Assembly (NCBI GenBank): GCA_019751815.1
Contig: JAIEMW010000001.1
Span: forward strand, 380,197 to 444,196
Direction: 5' to 3'
Length of the DNA stretch: 64,000 bases
Origin: Cyanobacteriota bacterium
GTDB lineage: Bacteria > Cyanobacteriota > Vampirovibrionia > Vampirovibrionales > Vampirovibrionaceae
Translations under genes and position numbers: made by a program
Shown here: one piece after another, positions 44,417 through 54,132 of the stretch
Layout: every line of letters begins with the position of its first letter
Numbering within the stretch: position 1 is the first letter of the stretch
The notes under the pieces: generated by a model
What the model was told of the DNA's origin: nothing
What the model saw: the letters and a program-made list of their open reading frames with translations, nothing else
Database searches by the model: none

Positions 44417-45703
44417 TTATAAAATATTTGAAGGCCCTGCAACGGCGATGACGGCCGGTTGGCTCATAATGCGCTGTGCCACACGTTGAATATCTGCCGC
44501 TGTCACCGCAGAGATTCGTTCAGGCATTTCGTGAACATCGCTGACAGTGCGCCCCATCATCACTTGGGCGCCCAGGTAATTAGCCTGTTGATGCACGGTT
44601 TCTAAGTAAAGGCTTCGCCGTCCCAAAATATTGGCTTTGGCTTCATCAAGTTCTTTGGCAGGAACAGGCGTGTCCATTAATTTTTGGCACTCAATTTTAA
44701 ACCCTTCCAGGCAGCGGTCTTTGTTGCTGGGCTCGGTTCCAATATATAGGTAAAACATCCCGCCGAGACGGAAGGCTTCGTAAGAGCTGCGTACATTGTA
44801 GGCCAGACCTTGCTTGTCGCGCAGTTCTGTAAATAAACGGGCGCTGAGACCGGCACCTCCCAGGATGGTATTCATTAAGTTCAACGCGTAATAATCGCTA
44901 TCGGTTAATGCTGGGGCGTGCCACCCTTTAAAGATATGGGCTTGGGCCGAATCATCTTTCGGGAAAGGGACAATAACATCTTCCACAAAGGTTTTTAGGG
45001 TGATGTGATTCGGGGGGATAGGCGCCTTCTGTGTAGTGGCAGATTTGGGGAGATACTGTTCGAAGAGCCGAACCGCTCTGGCTTGATCCACATTGCCGGC
45101 AAAGGAGATTAGCATATTCTCTGGGCGAAAAATACTGCGGTAGTGCGCCTCAGCAGTCTTAATCGAGTTCATTAAAGGAAGTGAGTCCATTAAAACACTG
45201 CTCACCACGTTGTAGGGGGTGCCCTCAAACAGGGTTCTCACAAAGCCGTCAGAAGCACGGTTCTTGGGCGCGTCCATTTCCATTTGGATTTCGCCCACCA
45301 TTTTTTCTTTTTCTTTGTCAAATTCAGCCAATGTAGAGTCGTTCAGCAATTCAGACATTAACTCTAAAGAGGCTTCCAGATCTTCTTCCAATACAGTGGC
45401 AACCATTTGGCTAAAATCGCGTTTGGTATCAGTGTCCACAGCCAGTGTTAAACTGTCGATGGCAATGGAAATATCTTCCTGAGAGCGGTTTTTCGTCCCC
45501 TTCATCAGCAAACGATCGACCAAATCGGCCATGCCCGGAATCGGTTCAATCGAATTGCCCCCGCGAAAATACAGGCTAATCGCCAAGCGGGCGGCTTCCT
45601 CATCTTGCCGAAACAACATAGTGGCCCCGTTATTCAGGCTAAGCGTTTCCACTTGCAGGGCTTGAGACATCACCGAACTGGCTTTTGTGGCGTTGGGCTT
45701 CAT
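44417..45703 (-). CDS. M16 family peptidase, non-catalytic subunit
   Basis: 428 residues of the M16B (pitrilysin-like) fold. At the position of the zinc motif His-Phe-Leu-Glu-His it has Asp60-Leu-Val-Asp63-Arg64 ('MADLVDRLLMKGT'), so it cannot bind zinc. The later R/Y substrate motif is present ('LRDKQGLAYNVRSSYEAF'). This pattern is that of the partner subunit in heterodimeric M16 peptidases (like SPH2682 or the mitochondrial processing peptidase alpha chain). It follows the catalytic subunit gene by 35 bases on the same strand. Confidence 0.88.
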   Translation of the reverse strand: MKPNATKASSVMSQALQVETLSLNNGATMLFRQDEEAARLAISLYFRGGNSIEPIPGMADLVDRLLMKGTKNRSQEDISIAIDSLTLAVDTDTKRDFSQMVATVLEEDLEASLELMSELLNDSTLAEFDKEKEKMVGEIQMEMDAPKNRASDGFVRTLFEGTPYNVVSSVLMDSLPLMNSIKTAEAHYRSIFRPENMLISFAGNVDQARAVRLFEQYLPKSATTQKAPIPPNHITLKTFVEDVIVPFPKDDSAQAHIFKGWHAPALTDSDYYALNLMNTILGGAGLSARLFTELRDKQGLAYNVRSSYEAFRLGGMFYLYIGTEPSNKDRCLEGFKIECQKLMDTPVPAKELDEAKANILGRRSLYLETVHQQANYLGAQVMMGRTVSDVHEMPERISAVTAADIQRVAQRIMSQPAVIAVAGPSNIL

Positions 45704-45738
45704 GATTGTCTGGGGATCCTTTTCTCGTTGTCACTTGT

Positions 45739-47115
45739 CTAGTTATCAGAAACACTCTCTTCAGGAATCATCACGGCGGTGTAAGCGCGCTCAGACCGCA
45801 GATATTTTCTGGCCACCTCATTCACTTTTTCTAGAGTCACATGAGTCAGGGCCTCTAAATAATGGGCATAGTGGCTAATATCGCCAACAGTCACTACACT
45901 TTCGCCCAGTGATTCGGCGATACTCGATGCGGTTTCAGAGGTTTCCGCAAAATCAACCTTCATCGCTTTCACCGCGCGAGAAAACTCGTCTTGGGTGATA
46001 GGCGAAGGCCCGCACAATTTCTCAACTTCTTGCCAGACTAGTTTTTGGGCTTCTTCCGGGCTGATATCCGAGAAGTTGCCTTGAATATAAAAGACGTTGC
46101 CCAATTTATACACAGATTGTCCTGTGGATAGTGCATTGAAAATGGGCTTTTCCGGCTTTTCCAATAGTTCTTGGGTCAGTCTGGAGCTGCGTCCTTCGCC
46201 CAGAACGTAACTCACCACATCCAGCGCAATGGTTTCTTCCAAATCGTTGGGAGAGGGGCCGTGGAAACCACTGATTAAGAACTGGGTGGCATATTCTCCG
46301 GTTAACGTCTGGTAACGGTTGCCATTGGGTGCGGGGATGGCAGGAGCTTTTTCCAGCAAGGAGCCTTCTGATACCCCGTGACGCTTGACGTCATCAAAGT
46401 TAAAGCACTTCAGGACTTGGGCTTCCAGGGTTTCTAAATCAAAATCTCCTACCACAATGGTGGTCATGTTCTTGGGAGAGTACCAGGTGCGGTAATACCG
46501 GATAATATCTTCTCTGGGAATGGTGCCAATGATTTGCCGCGTCCCAATAACATCACGACGGTAAGGGTGGGCGTCTGGGTACATCATTAAATTCACGGCA
46601 TTATAAATCTTGGTCCAGGGCTGGTCGTTGCGCATGCCAATTTCTTCAATCACCACACTACGCTCACGCTTAGCCCCAGAATAGTTGGGGTCATCCGGGT
46701 TGTAAACAGGGCCTACTTCACCATCAGGAATCGTAGAATGTAGGAGCATATCTGCATGCATATCTAATGCAGTGGCAAAATTATTGCCTGCAGAATCTTT
46801 GGGGCCTGTAATATAGTAAAACGTGAAGTCTTTCCATGTGGCTGCGTTGATGACAGCCCCCATGGATTCCATTGCACGGTCAAACTCGCCTGGCTTAAAG
46901 CGTTCGGTCCCTTTAAACATCAAGTGTTCCAGAAAGTGAGATACCCCGTTATTCTGGTCATCTTCGTGGATAGACCCGGTTTTGACCCAGGTGTTGATGT
47001 TAAAGACCTCACCCCGTTTGGGCACGAAGTACAGGGTAAAGCCATTATCATAGGAAAGTTGATAGGCAGGCTCTTTACAAAACGGGATAGGGATTCTGGC
47101 TTGCTTGGTGCTCAT
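45739..47115 (-). CDS. M16 family zinc peptidase, catalytic subunit
   Basis: 458 residues. The inverted zinc motif H60-F-L-E63-H64 ('GVSHFLEHLMFKGTERF') is intact, followed about 75 residues later by 'RERSVVIEEIGMRNDQP', whose Glu provides the third ligand. 'EYATQFLISGFHGPSPNDLEE' opens the second half. Probably cytoplasmic or periplasmic; no signal peptide is seen ('MSTKQARIPIPFCKEPA'). With the downstream non-catalytic gene it would form a heterodimer that degrades or processes peptides. The divergent smc gene starts 328 bases away. Confidence 0.9.
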   Translation of the reverse strand: MSTKQARIPIPFCKEPAYQLSYDNGFTLYFVPKRGEVFNINTWVKTGSIHEDDQNNGVSHFLEHLMFKGTERFKPGEFDRAMESMGAVINAATWKDFTFYYITGPKDSAGNNFATALDMHADMLLHSTIPDGEVGPVYNPDDPNYSGAKRERSVVIEEIGMRNDQPWTKIYNAVNLMMYPDAHPYRRDVIGTRQIIGTIPREDIIRYYRTWYSPKNMTTIVVGDFDLETLEAQVLKCFNFDDVKRHGVSEGSLLEKAPAIPAPNGNRYQTLTGEYATQFLISGFHGPSPNDLEETIALDVVSYVLGEGRSSRLTQELLEKPEKPIFNALSTGQSVYKLGNVFYIQGNFSDISPEEAQKLVWQEVEKLCGPSPITQDEFSRAVKAMKVDFAETSETASSIAESLGESVVTVGDISHYAHYLEALTHVTLEKVNEVARKYLRSERAYTAVMIPEESVSDN

Positions 47116-47443
47116 TGCAGGCGTATCTTTCTAAATCTATGACGCTAAACCCATTGCAATCTCTATTTCTCAGCTCACTCAAAGCTCACACGATGTTCTC
47201 TACTTTTAGAGATGCTCTATTTAGTTTACTTGAAAACGCGCCAGAAAGCTTGAGGAAAAAGCCTTTCATCGGCGTATTTATCTTATTTCATATTGTTACG
47301 GAAGCCGCACAGAGATCGCCCCTCGCCCCATTTCAAACGTATAATAAGCAGTGAATACTATGAGTGGTATTTGTAGTATCACGTAATACGTGACTATTTT
47401 ACGCAAGCATTTGGATTTAGATAGCGCTTGAAACACACCAAAA
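47116..47443. other. Intergenic region between M16 peptidase and smc
   Basis: 328 bases without a convincing gene; a 79-codon plus-strand frame lacks a ribosome site. A perfect palindrome lies at 47379-47393, and the last 60 bases before smc are AT-rich (TAGATAG near 47418). No clear promoter could be placed. Confidence 0.45.
47379..47393. promoter_or_regulatory. Palindromic site upstream of smc
   Basis: TCACGTAATACGTGA is a perfect palindrome around one central base. It ends 50 bases before the smc ATG, a position suited to an operator or a dimeric regulator. The regulator is unknown. Confidence 0.45.
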
Positions 47444-50400
47444 ATGTACATTTACCAGATAGAAATCGATAATTTTAAGTCCTTCTCCGGACAGACCGTC
47501 ATCCCTTTCCGCAAAGGGTTTACTACAGTGTCTGGACCCAATGGGTCTGGCAAAAGCAATATTATCGATAGCATTTTGTTCTGCCTGGGGCTTTCAAGTT
47601 CTCGGGTGATGCGGGCAGAGAAGCTTTCTGATCTGGTTAACAACCTGTCTAAGCGCAAAGAAGCCAAGGTCCGCATTGTATTTAAGAAAGAACCCCATGA
47701 TCGTGTGTTTGAAGAGGCTTTAGATTCGTCCAATTCGACCCAATCCACTGTTTTAGAGCAGGCCTCCCAATTGGTTTTGGGTGAAAATGCACCGGTCAAA
47801 AAGCATGCGCCTAAGCCAGAGCTCCCTGCAGAGTCCGCCCTTTCTCAAGACTTTATTACTGTATCCCGTCGGATACGTGAAAGTAGCTCAGGCTCTAGCA
47901 GTACATACTATCTTAATGAGCAAGTATCCACACTAACAGATATTCACGAGTATTTGGGCCGTTATAATATTTCCCCTGGATGCTTTAACGTGATGATGCA
48001 GGGCGATGTTGCTGGGTTCGTCAATATGTCGTCGGTAGAGCGGCGCAAAATTATTGATGAAATTGCGGGTGTGGCCGAATTTGACCGCAAGATTGAACAG
48101 GCTCAAAAAGAGCTAGAAACCACGGGGGCCAACATTGAGCGGCATCAAATTTTACTGCAAGAGATTGAAACTCGCCTGTTGCAACTCTCTGAAGAACGCG
48201 AACACGCCCTGAAGTACCAAAAAATCAAAGAACAGAAGCAGGGGCACGAAAATCAGCTACTGGGTGCAAAATACCTGGATATCCACAAAGCCATCGAGGC
48301 AACCCGTAGCAATATCAAAGGGGCCACTGAGCGCAAACGCCAGGTTCAAGAGCAATTGACCGTCCTTAAAACCAAGTTGGACGCAACCCAGCTCACTCTG
48401 GAAGCATTGGAAGCTGAAGTCAAGCGTAAGGGTGAAGATCAGCAAATTGCGCTGAAAAAACAGATAGAATCTCTGAAAGGCCATATCGCCCGTAAAGAAG
48501 ACAGTATCCGTTCTCTGGATGACAAACGCCGTGAGGGTGAGCAGCAAGTCGAGAAAATGACTCAGGATATTCAGCGTCAGGCAGAAGCGATGACGGTGAT
48601 TGATACTGAAGTAGCCGGGTTTGAACATCAACTGAAAGAGCTGCAAGCACTGTATGAGAACGAGAAGCGACAACTTAATAAGCTAAACACCCAGTTTGAC
48701 CAGATGACGGAATCCACAGGGCAGCTCAGTCACCGTCGGGGGGATGTTCGAGATGAACTCACTCAGGCGGAAGATAAGCTAAATACCCTTAACCGCGCTT
48801 GTTTGGATTTGGAGTCTGAAATCAAGCGGCTCAATATGGAATGGTCCTTCCGCAGCCGGAATTTGGGCGAGGCGGAAGAAAAGCGTCTCCAGCTCCAAGG
48901 CGATTTGGAGTCTTGGTCAAGGCAACTCAAAGAGATTGATATTGAAAAAGCTGCCTTTGAAGCCCAATTGCAGCAAGAACAACTGCGTTTTAGCCAAGCC
49001 AGAGTGGCGCTTAACACCGCAAACAGTCGGCTGAACGAATTGAAAGATGAGCTGATCCGTTTAGAGACTAAGAAACGAACCTATGAAGAGGTGAATTTTG
49101 CCCGACCTGTGGAGCGGGTGCTCTCATCGGGGCTGAAAGGCATCCATGGCACATTGTCTCAACTGGGCCGGGTGGAAGCGGATTTATCTCTCGCCTTGGA
49201 AGTCGCCCTTGGCGGTCGGATGCAAAATGTGGTGGTAGATGATGAGCAGGTGGCAGAAAAGGCCATTCGCCTCTTACAAGAACAAAGGGCGGGGCGGGCA
49301 ACATTCCTGCCTTTGTCAAAACTCGCCAATCCCCGAGCCTTGCCAGCACTGCCAAAATCTGCTGGGGTGGTTGATTTCGCTATTAATTTGATTGGCTTTG
49401 ACCCATGCTACGACGTTGCCTTTGCCTATGCTCTCGGCGATACGTTGATTGTGGAAGATATGGCCGCTGCCCGAAAATTGCTGCGCCAGTACCGGATGGT
49501 GACGCTTGACGGCAGTCTGATGGAAAAATCCGGAGCCATGACCGGTGGCAGCACACCTGGCGGTGATTCTCAGAAGCAAGCCCAGCGTTTTGCCAATACC
49601 CAAAGGCTCGATGAGCAGCTAAGCTCACTGCAAGAACACCTGGATACAGCCCAATTGGAAAAAGACGCCGCCCAGAAAAAGCTGACAGCCATTGAATTGA
49701 AGCTAGAGGGCTTAAAAGCCGAATATGCCCTGTGTCTGCAAAAACATGCCAGTGTGTCTGCCAGTGTGGATGAGGTGAGTAAGCAAATTCAAGCCATCCC
49801 TCAGTCTGAAGGCGAGACTGAAGTTCATGAAAAGCAAAAAATACAGTCGCACATCCAGCAATTGGAAGAGACCTACACGCAACAACAGAAACTGCTGGAA
49901 GCCTCTCAGGCTGAAGTGCTCACACTCAAAGAGACGATGGCTGCCCTCGATGCCGAACTCCCAACAGAGCAAATTCAACAACTGCGTAAAGATATTGAAG
50001 ATATTCGCTTCCAAATGGAACATTATGATACCCAGATTCGCCACGTACAGGCGGATATTAAGAGTAAGGAAATGGAAAAAAATTACCAACAAGCTGGGTG
50101 TCAGGAGTATCAAACCCGCATTGTGTCTACCAAAGAGAGCTGGCCGCAAATGGAGGCTGAAAAACAGCTACATCAAGAGGAAATTCATCTGACTTGGAAG
50201 CAAATTCATCAATTGGAAGCGCAAACCAACGATCTCGATGAGGAGTTGAAAAAGCTGCAAACTGAGCGCGATCAGGTGAGACACCAGTTACTCGAAGCGG
50301 AGAAAGAGAAAAACCGTCTGGATCGAAGTGCGGTTGAATTAAGCGAACAACTCAATGCTTTTCAATCACGGCTCCAGGAATTAACCCCAGAACTAACGGC

Positions 50401-51169
50401 CTTAAAACAGCAGTTACTGGATTTACAGGTGGATGTGGCCGCATTGCACCAAGAAGAGATGCCTTCAGAAGCGGATATTCTAAAGCTGATTCAAAAATGC
50501 GAGCGTCAATTAGAAGCCCTAGAACCGGTTAATATGCGGGCCATCCAGGAGTTTGATGAAGTGACAGCTCGGCAAGTGGAATTGGCAGAAAAAATTGAAA
50601 CACTATCGCGTGAAACACAGGCATTAACAGTGCGCATTGCAGGCTACGAAGAATTAAAACTGGTTTCTTTCAAAAAAGCCTTCGAGCATGTGGACGGTAA
50701 CTTTAAGGCGATATTCCAAGAATTAGCAGATGGCCAGGGGCGTTTGGTCCTGACCAATCCGGAGCAACCCTTCACGGGTGGCATGACGATTGAAGCCCAA
50801 CCTCGCGGTAAAAAAATGCAGCGGATTGAGGCGATGAGTGGTGGCGAAAAATCCCTCACCTCTTTGGCCTTTGTGTTCTCGCTTCAGCGTTATCTGCCGG
50901 CTCCCTTTTATGCTCTCGATGAGGTGGATATGAATCTCGACGGGATCAATGCCGAAAAACTCGCTCATATGGTGAAGCGAGAATCCATTAAGGGCGCGCA
51001 ATTTATTGTGGTGTCTCTGCGTAAACCCATGATTGATCATTCGGATCAGACCGTGGGCGTGACTCAGCGGAAAAACGGCATTACCAAGGTGACTGGCGTC
51101 AACTTGCACGGAGAGGAGCTGGGAGACGTAGAAGCCATTAATGAGGTTAATAATGGCAGCGCAGCCTAA
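47444..51169 (+). CDS. smc: Chromosome segregation protein SMC
   Basis: 1241 residues. Walker A is at 31-38 (G-P-N-G-S-G-K-S). The ABC signature begins at 1131 ('MSGGEKSLTSLAF'), and Walker B follows with D1159-E1160 ('YALDEVDMNLDG'). Two long coiled coils (about 180-550 and 690-1070) flank a hinge at about 560-680 ('GIHGTLSQLGRVEADLSLALEVALGGRMQNVVVDD'). The stretch 'FNVMMQGDVAGFVNMSSVERRKIIDEIAGVAEFDRKI' is like the cyanobacterial enzyme. A 40-residue Pro/Ser-rich insert (about 91-133) interrupts the N-terminal head. scpA overlaps its end and scpB follows, so the whole condensin complex is made from one transcript. Confidence 0.95.
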   Translation: MYIYQIEIDNFKSFSGQTVIPFRKGFTTVSGPNGSGKSNIIDSILFCLGLSSSRVMRAEKLSDLVNNLSKRKEAKVRIVFKKEPHDRVFEEALDSSNSTQSTVLEQASQLVLGENAPVKKHAPKPELPAESALSQDFITVSRRIRESSSGSSSTYYLNEQVSTLTDIHEYLGRYNISPGCFNVMMQGDVAGFVNMSSVERRKIIDEIAGVAEFDRKIEQAQKELETTGANIERHQILLQEIETRLLQLSEEREHALKYQKIKEQKQGHENQLLGAKYLDIHKAIEATRSNIKGATERKRQVQEQLTVLKTKLDATQLTLEALEAEVKRKGEDQQIALKKQIESLKGHIARKEDSIRSLDDKRREGEQQVEKMTQDIQRQAEAMTVIDTEVAGFEHQLKELQALYENEKRQLNKLNTQFDQMTESTGQLSHRRGDVRDELTQAEDKLNTLNRACLDLESEIKRLNMEWSFRSRNLGEAEEKRLQLQGDLESWSRQLKEIDIEKAAFEAQLQQEQLRFSQARVALNTANSRLNELKDELIRLETKKRTYEEVNFARPVERVLSSGLKGIHGTLSQLGRVEADLSLALEVALGGRMQNVVVDDEQVAEKAIRLLQEQRAGRATFLPLSKLANPRALPALPKSAGVVDFAINLIGFDPCYDVAFAYALGDTLIVEDMAAARKLLRQYRMVTLDGSLMEKSGAMTGGSTPGGDSQKQAQRFANTQRLDEQLSSLQEHLDTAQLEKDAAQKKLTAIELKLEGLKAEYALCLQKHASVSASVDEVSKQIQAIPQSEGETEVHEKQKIQSHIQQLEETYTQQQKLLEASQAEVLTLKETMAALDAELPTEQIQQLRKDIEDIRFQMEHYDTQIRHVQADIKSKEMEKNYQQAGCQEYQTRIVSTKESWPQMEAEKQLHQEEIHLTWKQIHQLEAQTNDLDEELKKLQTERDQVRHQLLEAEKEKNRLDRSAVELSEQLNAFQSRLQELTPELTALKQQLLDLQVDVAALHQEEMPSEADILKLIQKCERQLEALEPVNMRAIQEFDEVTARQVELAEKIETLSRETQALTVRIAGYEELKLVSFKKAFEHVDGNFKAIFQELADGQGRLVLTNPEQPFTGGMTIEAQPRGKKMQRIEAMSGGEKSLTSLAFVFSLQRYLPAPFYALDEVDMNLDGINAEKLAHMVKRESIKGAQFIVVSLRKPMIDHSDQTVGVTQRKNGITKVTGVNLHGEELGDVEAINEVNNGSAA

Positions 51170-52001
51170 CCATTTGCCGCTGACGCCCTACGCCCCTGAA
51201 GAGGCTTTTGCCAAAGACGGCATTGAGTTGTTGGTGCAGATGACCAAGACCGGTCAGCTGGATCCGTGGAATTTGGACATTGTGGAAGTGGCCGATCGCT
51301 ACTTACAAGCGGTGGCCGATTTGCGCGCCTCTGATTTAAAAGTAACCGGGAAAACCCTGTTGTATCTGGCGATTTTGCTCAGACTGAAATCCGATCAATT
51401 GGCCGGCCGGCTGTTTTTAAATGAAGTCGATCCGCTGGAAGAAGCGGTTTTTGAAGATTTTGACAACGGCGAAGGGCCCGATGGCTTTGAACTGGAGCCA
51501 GGCGTGAAACAGCGGACACTGCCGTATCGTTCTCTGGATGAAGTATTGCGCCGGCGGACCAGTACCAAGCAACCGCGTATTCGTCCGGTTACGTTGCACG
51601 AGTTGATTTTGGAACTGAAAAAATACGAGGCGCTCGAAAAAGAACGCAACTTGCGGGAAACCGTAGAACGCGCAGACGCCCGGCGTCAAATGCGTGATTA
51701 CAGCCAGCTGACCTCTGAAGATATTGAGTCGTTGGCGCACGAAGAGTTTTTGGAAGACACGATTTTTGCACTCAAAACCCTGCTGGAAAAAGTGCTCAAT
51801 CCTGGTACGGAGCCGCTCACGGTCTCGCTCTCCGATCTCGTAGAGCAAGGCGGGATTGATAAAGTGTCTGCCTTCTTGGCGCTGTTGTTTTTGGCCTCTC
51901 GCGGAGAGGTCGACCTCACGCAAGAACGCTTCTATACAGAACTCCATGTAGGGTTATATACTGAGACGGCAGACGATCAATTAGATAGCGAAGTGGAGTA
52001 G
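51153..52001 (+). CDS. scpA: Segregation and condensation protein ScpA (kleisin)
   Basis: Kleisin subunit bridging the SMC heads. 282 residues with the N-terminal 'DGIELLVQMTKTGQLDPWNLDIVEVADRYLQAV' and 'LLYLAILLRLKSDQL', both typical ScpA, then an acidic central region, and the C-terminal winged-helix 'VSAFLALLFLASRGEVDLTQERFYTELHV'. The ATG at 51153 is preferred over one four codons upstream, as GAGG stands ten bases before it. It overlaps the end of smc by 17 bases and is followed by scpB after five bases. Confidence 0.92.
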   Translation: MAAQPNHLPLTPYAPEEAFAKDGIELLVQMTKTGQLDPWNLDIVEVADRYLQAVADLRASDLKVTGKTLLYLAILLRLKSDQLAGRLFLNEVDPLEEAVFEDFDNGEGPDGFELEPGVKQRTLPYRSLDEVLRRRTSTKQPRIRPVTLHELILELKKYEALEKERNLRETVERADARRQMRDYSQLTSEDIESLAHEEFLEDTIFALKTLLEKVLNPGTEPLTVSLSDLVEQGGIDKVSAFLALLFLASRGEVDLTQERFYTELHVGLYTETADDQLDSEVE

Positions 52002-52006
52002 GCACT

Positions 52007-52702
52007 GTGGCGGATGATTTCACAGTATATAATAAGCCTGATCTCGACATAGAGCTCGATTCAGACAATTTTGATAATACAGATAGTGATTCTGATATTG
52101 ACACAGAAGAGCCTGGAAATGAGCTGAAACCTCTCACAAAAGCGGTCGATCCCGGTTTGTTGCAAGGGCGAATTGAGGCGGCGTTGTTTTTAACGTCTCG
52201 CCCGCTGCATGTGAATGAGTTGGCAGAACTCTTGGGTGCCCCGTTTGAGGATGTGGAAGAATCGCTGATTCAACTGATTCAAGAATATGCATACCGCGGG
52301 GATAACGCGGCACTGGAAATTGATGATACGGATGGGTATATTCTGCAAGTGCGCGATCTGTTTGCTGATGTTGTGGAGCGGATGATGCCCGTTGAGATTT
52401 CTGCTGCAACGCTGAGAACTCTGTCTGCTATTGCGATTAAGGCTCCTATCTTACAATCCGATCTGGTAGAATCGCGTGGGGCCAATGCGTATGAGCATAT
52501 TCAAGAATTGCTCAAAAAAAAGCTGATCTCCAAACGCCGGCAAGGACGATCCTTTGTGCTGAATGTGACGCCTCAATTTCATGCCTATTTTCAGCTGCTG
52601 GGGGATAAAAAAGATTTGGAACACCTGCTGAAACAAGAAGCCGTTGCCCGAGAATTTAGTAAATTGGCCCGTCGCTCAGCCGGGGCAGACCTGGACGAAT
52701 AG
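52007..52702 (+). CDS. scpB: Segregation and condensation protein ScpB
   Basis: Winged-helix partner of ScpA. 231 residues; a 45-residue acidic leader precedes the first wing ('GRIEAALFLTSRPLHVNELAELLG') and the second ('LRTLSAIAIKAPILQSDLVESRGANAYEHIQELLKKKLISKRRQGRSFVLNVTPQFHAYFQL'), in the usual order. Starts at GTG 52007, five bases after scpA. It closes the smc-scpA-scpB operon; no terminator hairpin is obvious directly after it. Confidence 0.92.
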   Translation: MADDFTVYNKPDLDIELDSDNFDNTDSDSDIDTEEPGNELKPLTKAVDPGLLQGRIEAALFLTSRPLHVNELAELLGAPFEDVEESLIQLIQEYAYRGDNAALEIDDTDGYILQVRDLFADVVERMMPVEISAATLRTLSAIAIKAPILQSDLVESRGANAYEHIQELLKKKLISKRRQGRSFVLNVTPQFHAYFQLLGDKKDLEHLLKQEAVAREFSKLARRSAGADLDE

Positions 52703-52935
52703 CCAGGCGTCTTAATCATTTATTTATAATGTTGCTAACATCAAAAAGACAATCGTTGTTTTTATGCTGATAAGCAATATTTGGGAAATATTTTGGGATA
52801 GGTTTCTTGTGATCGCTTAATATCCGATCACCAATGGGGATACTTTTAGGGTAATTAAGACTGATAGCGGTTTCTGCGCATAAATGGATGTGCGTGTGTG
52901 CCAACGTCGGTGAATTGTGGGGGAAATTCCGGTTT

Positions 52936-53928
52936 ATGGGCAGTTTAGAAAGCAATCTAAAAAACGGATATAGCCAGGCAAAGGCCTATGTGGATGGTTA
53001 TAATGCGCGCAGCAAAGAACTCGATGATAAGACATTATCATCCGAAAAATCATTGCTGCCTGTAAAGCCGTCAGTGGTGGATAACAGTGCATTTGTAGAC
53101 AATGCATTTACTCCGTACACCTTTCAATCGGGCGGTCAAAATTACGGGCAAGGTAATACCTATATCACCAATAATTATCTGGTTGCACCGGGAGCCAATC
53201 AATCTGGGTTGCCGGTTCAAAACAATGGGATTTATAATCCCAATTTGGATCCAGAGCTGAATCTTTATCAGCCGCAGCAGTCTCAAAATTGGCAGATGCC
53301 CCAATTTAATCTGCCGTATCAGCAGCAAATGCAGCAACAATTGATGCAGATGCAGCAACAAATTGCCAATATGCAAGAGCAACTCATGCAGTTGATTCAT
53401 GCCTTGATGGAGCGGACAGGATTACGGGATATGTCGTATAACCCGAATCAAATTAATCCCAACGCTTACGGGGGCAATGCGGGTCAGGTTCAGGGTACTG
53501 TTGACGGTGGCCATGCAAATGCAAATTCTGGCAATGTGCATCAACAAACTGCGACGGCTGCCACCGCACACACGGCAAATACCACTACCGTGAATAAAAC
53601 AGAGGAAGCCAAACCGACCGAAGAAACGAAAAAGCCGGATGAATCTGGCTACGAAGATTCAACCATGACAGCGTCTTTCTGCCATGCAACCGCTGATGTT
53701 TTCTTTAACAAGACAGCCTATACAGCAGCTGCAGTAGGTGGGGCTGTTATTGGGGGCGTCATTGGAGCCTGCGTTGGCGGGGCTGTCGGCGCTGTAGCCG
53801 GAGCAGCCATTGGAGCTGCGGTAGGTGTTGTCGCTAACACGGTCGTTGGTGTTGTCGCTGCAGCGGGTGCCGCAGTGGTTGGCGCAGTGTGCGACATTGG
53901 CAAAGGCCTCTGGGATATCTTCTTTTAA
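52936..53928 (+). CDS. Gln/Met-rich protein with C-terminal glycine-zipper membrane segment
   Basis: Unrecognised, 330 residues. Order of regions: a short helical start; an Asn/Gln/Pro-rich part; a Gln/Met coiled coil at about 115-155 ('QQQMQQQLMQMQQQIANMQEQLMQLI'); an Asn/Ala/Thr-rich linker; then about 70 C-terminal residues of Gly/Ala/Val with repeated G-x3-G spacing ('GGAVIGGVIGACVGGAVGAVAG' and following), a glycine-zipper type membrane segment, ending in 'WDIFF'. No Sec signal is seen. I start at ATG 52936, where a GGGGGA ribosome site lies 12 bases before. Could be a membrane or pore-related protein; the function is unknown. Its own terminator follows at 53984. Confidence 0.7.
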   Translation: MGSLESNLKNGYSQAKAYVDGYNARSKELDDKTLSSEKSLLPVKPSVVDNSAFVDNAFTPYTFQSGGQNYGQGNTYITNNYLVAPGANQSGLPVQNNGIYNPNLDPELNLYQPQQSQNWQMPQFNLPYQQQMQQQLMQMQQQIANMQEQLMQLIHALMERTGLRDMSYNPNQINPNAYGGNAGQVQGTVDGGHANANSGNVHQQTATAATAHTANTTTVNKTEEAKPTEETKKPDESGYEDSTMTASFCHATADVFFNKTAYTAAAVGGAVIGGVIGACVGGAVGAVAGAAIGAAVGVVANTVVGVVAAAGAAVVGAVCDIGKGLWDIFF

Positions 53929-53983
53929 ATCAATTGTATTATCTCTTGGTTATCACTTTACCCACACACACACCACACACATC

Positions 53984-54021
53984 AACACCTTCTGGCTTTC
54001 GGGCCAGAGGGTGTTTCTCTT
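53984..54021 (+). terminator. Rho-independent terminator
   Basis: A 13-base-pair stem (53984-53996 with 54003-54015, one T-G pair) around a short loop, followed by T-rich TTTCTCTTT. It ends the glycine-zipper gene transcript. Confidence 0.85.
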
Positions 54022-54132
54022 TAGAACGATTTGGAGAAACGCAATTCGCACAAAATTTTAAAAAATGGGTTTTATCTTAATAGATAGCGTGAGTTGAAGT
54101 GTAAATATTCTGACGTAGGGGGCAAGTGTTTT

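Noticed and set aside
47115..47354. 79-codon plus-strand ORF between M16 and smc
   Set aside because: No ribosome site; it starts inside or next to the divergent gene's start and shows no recognisable features.
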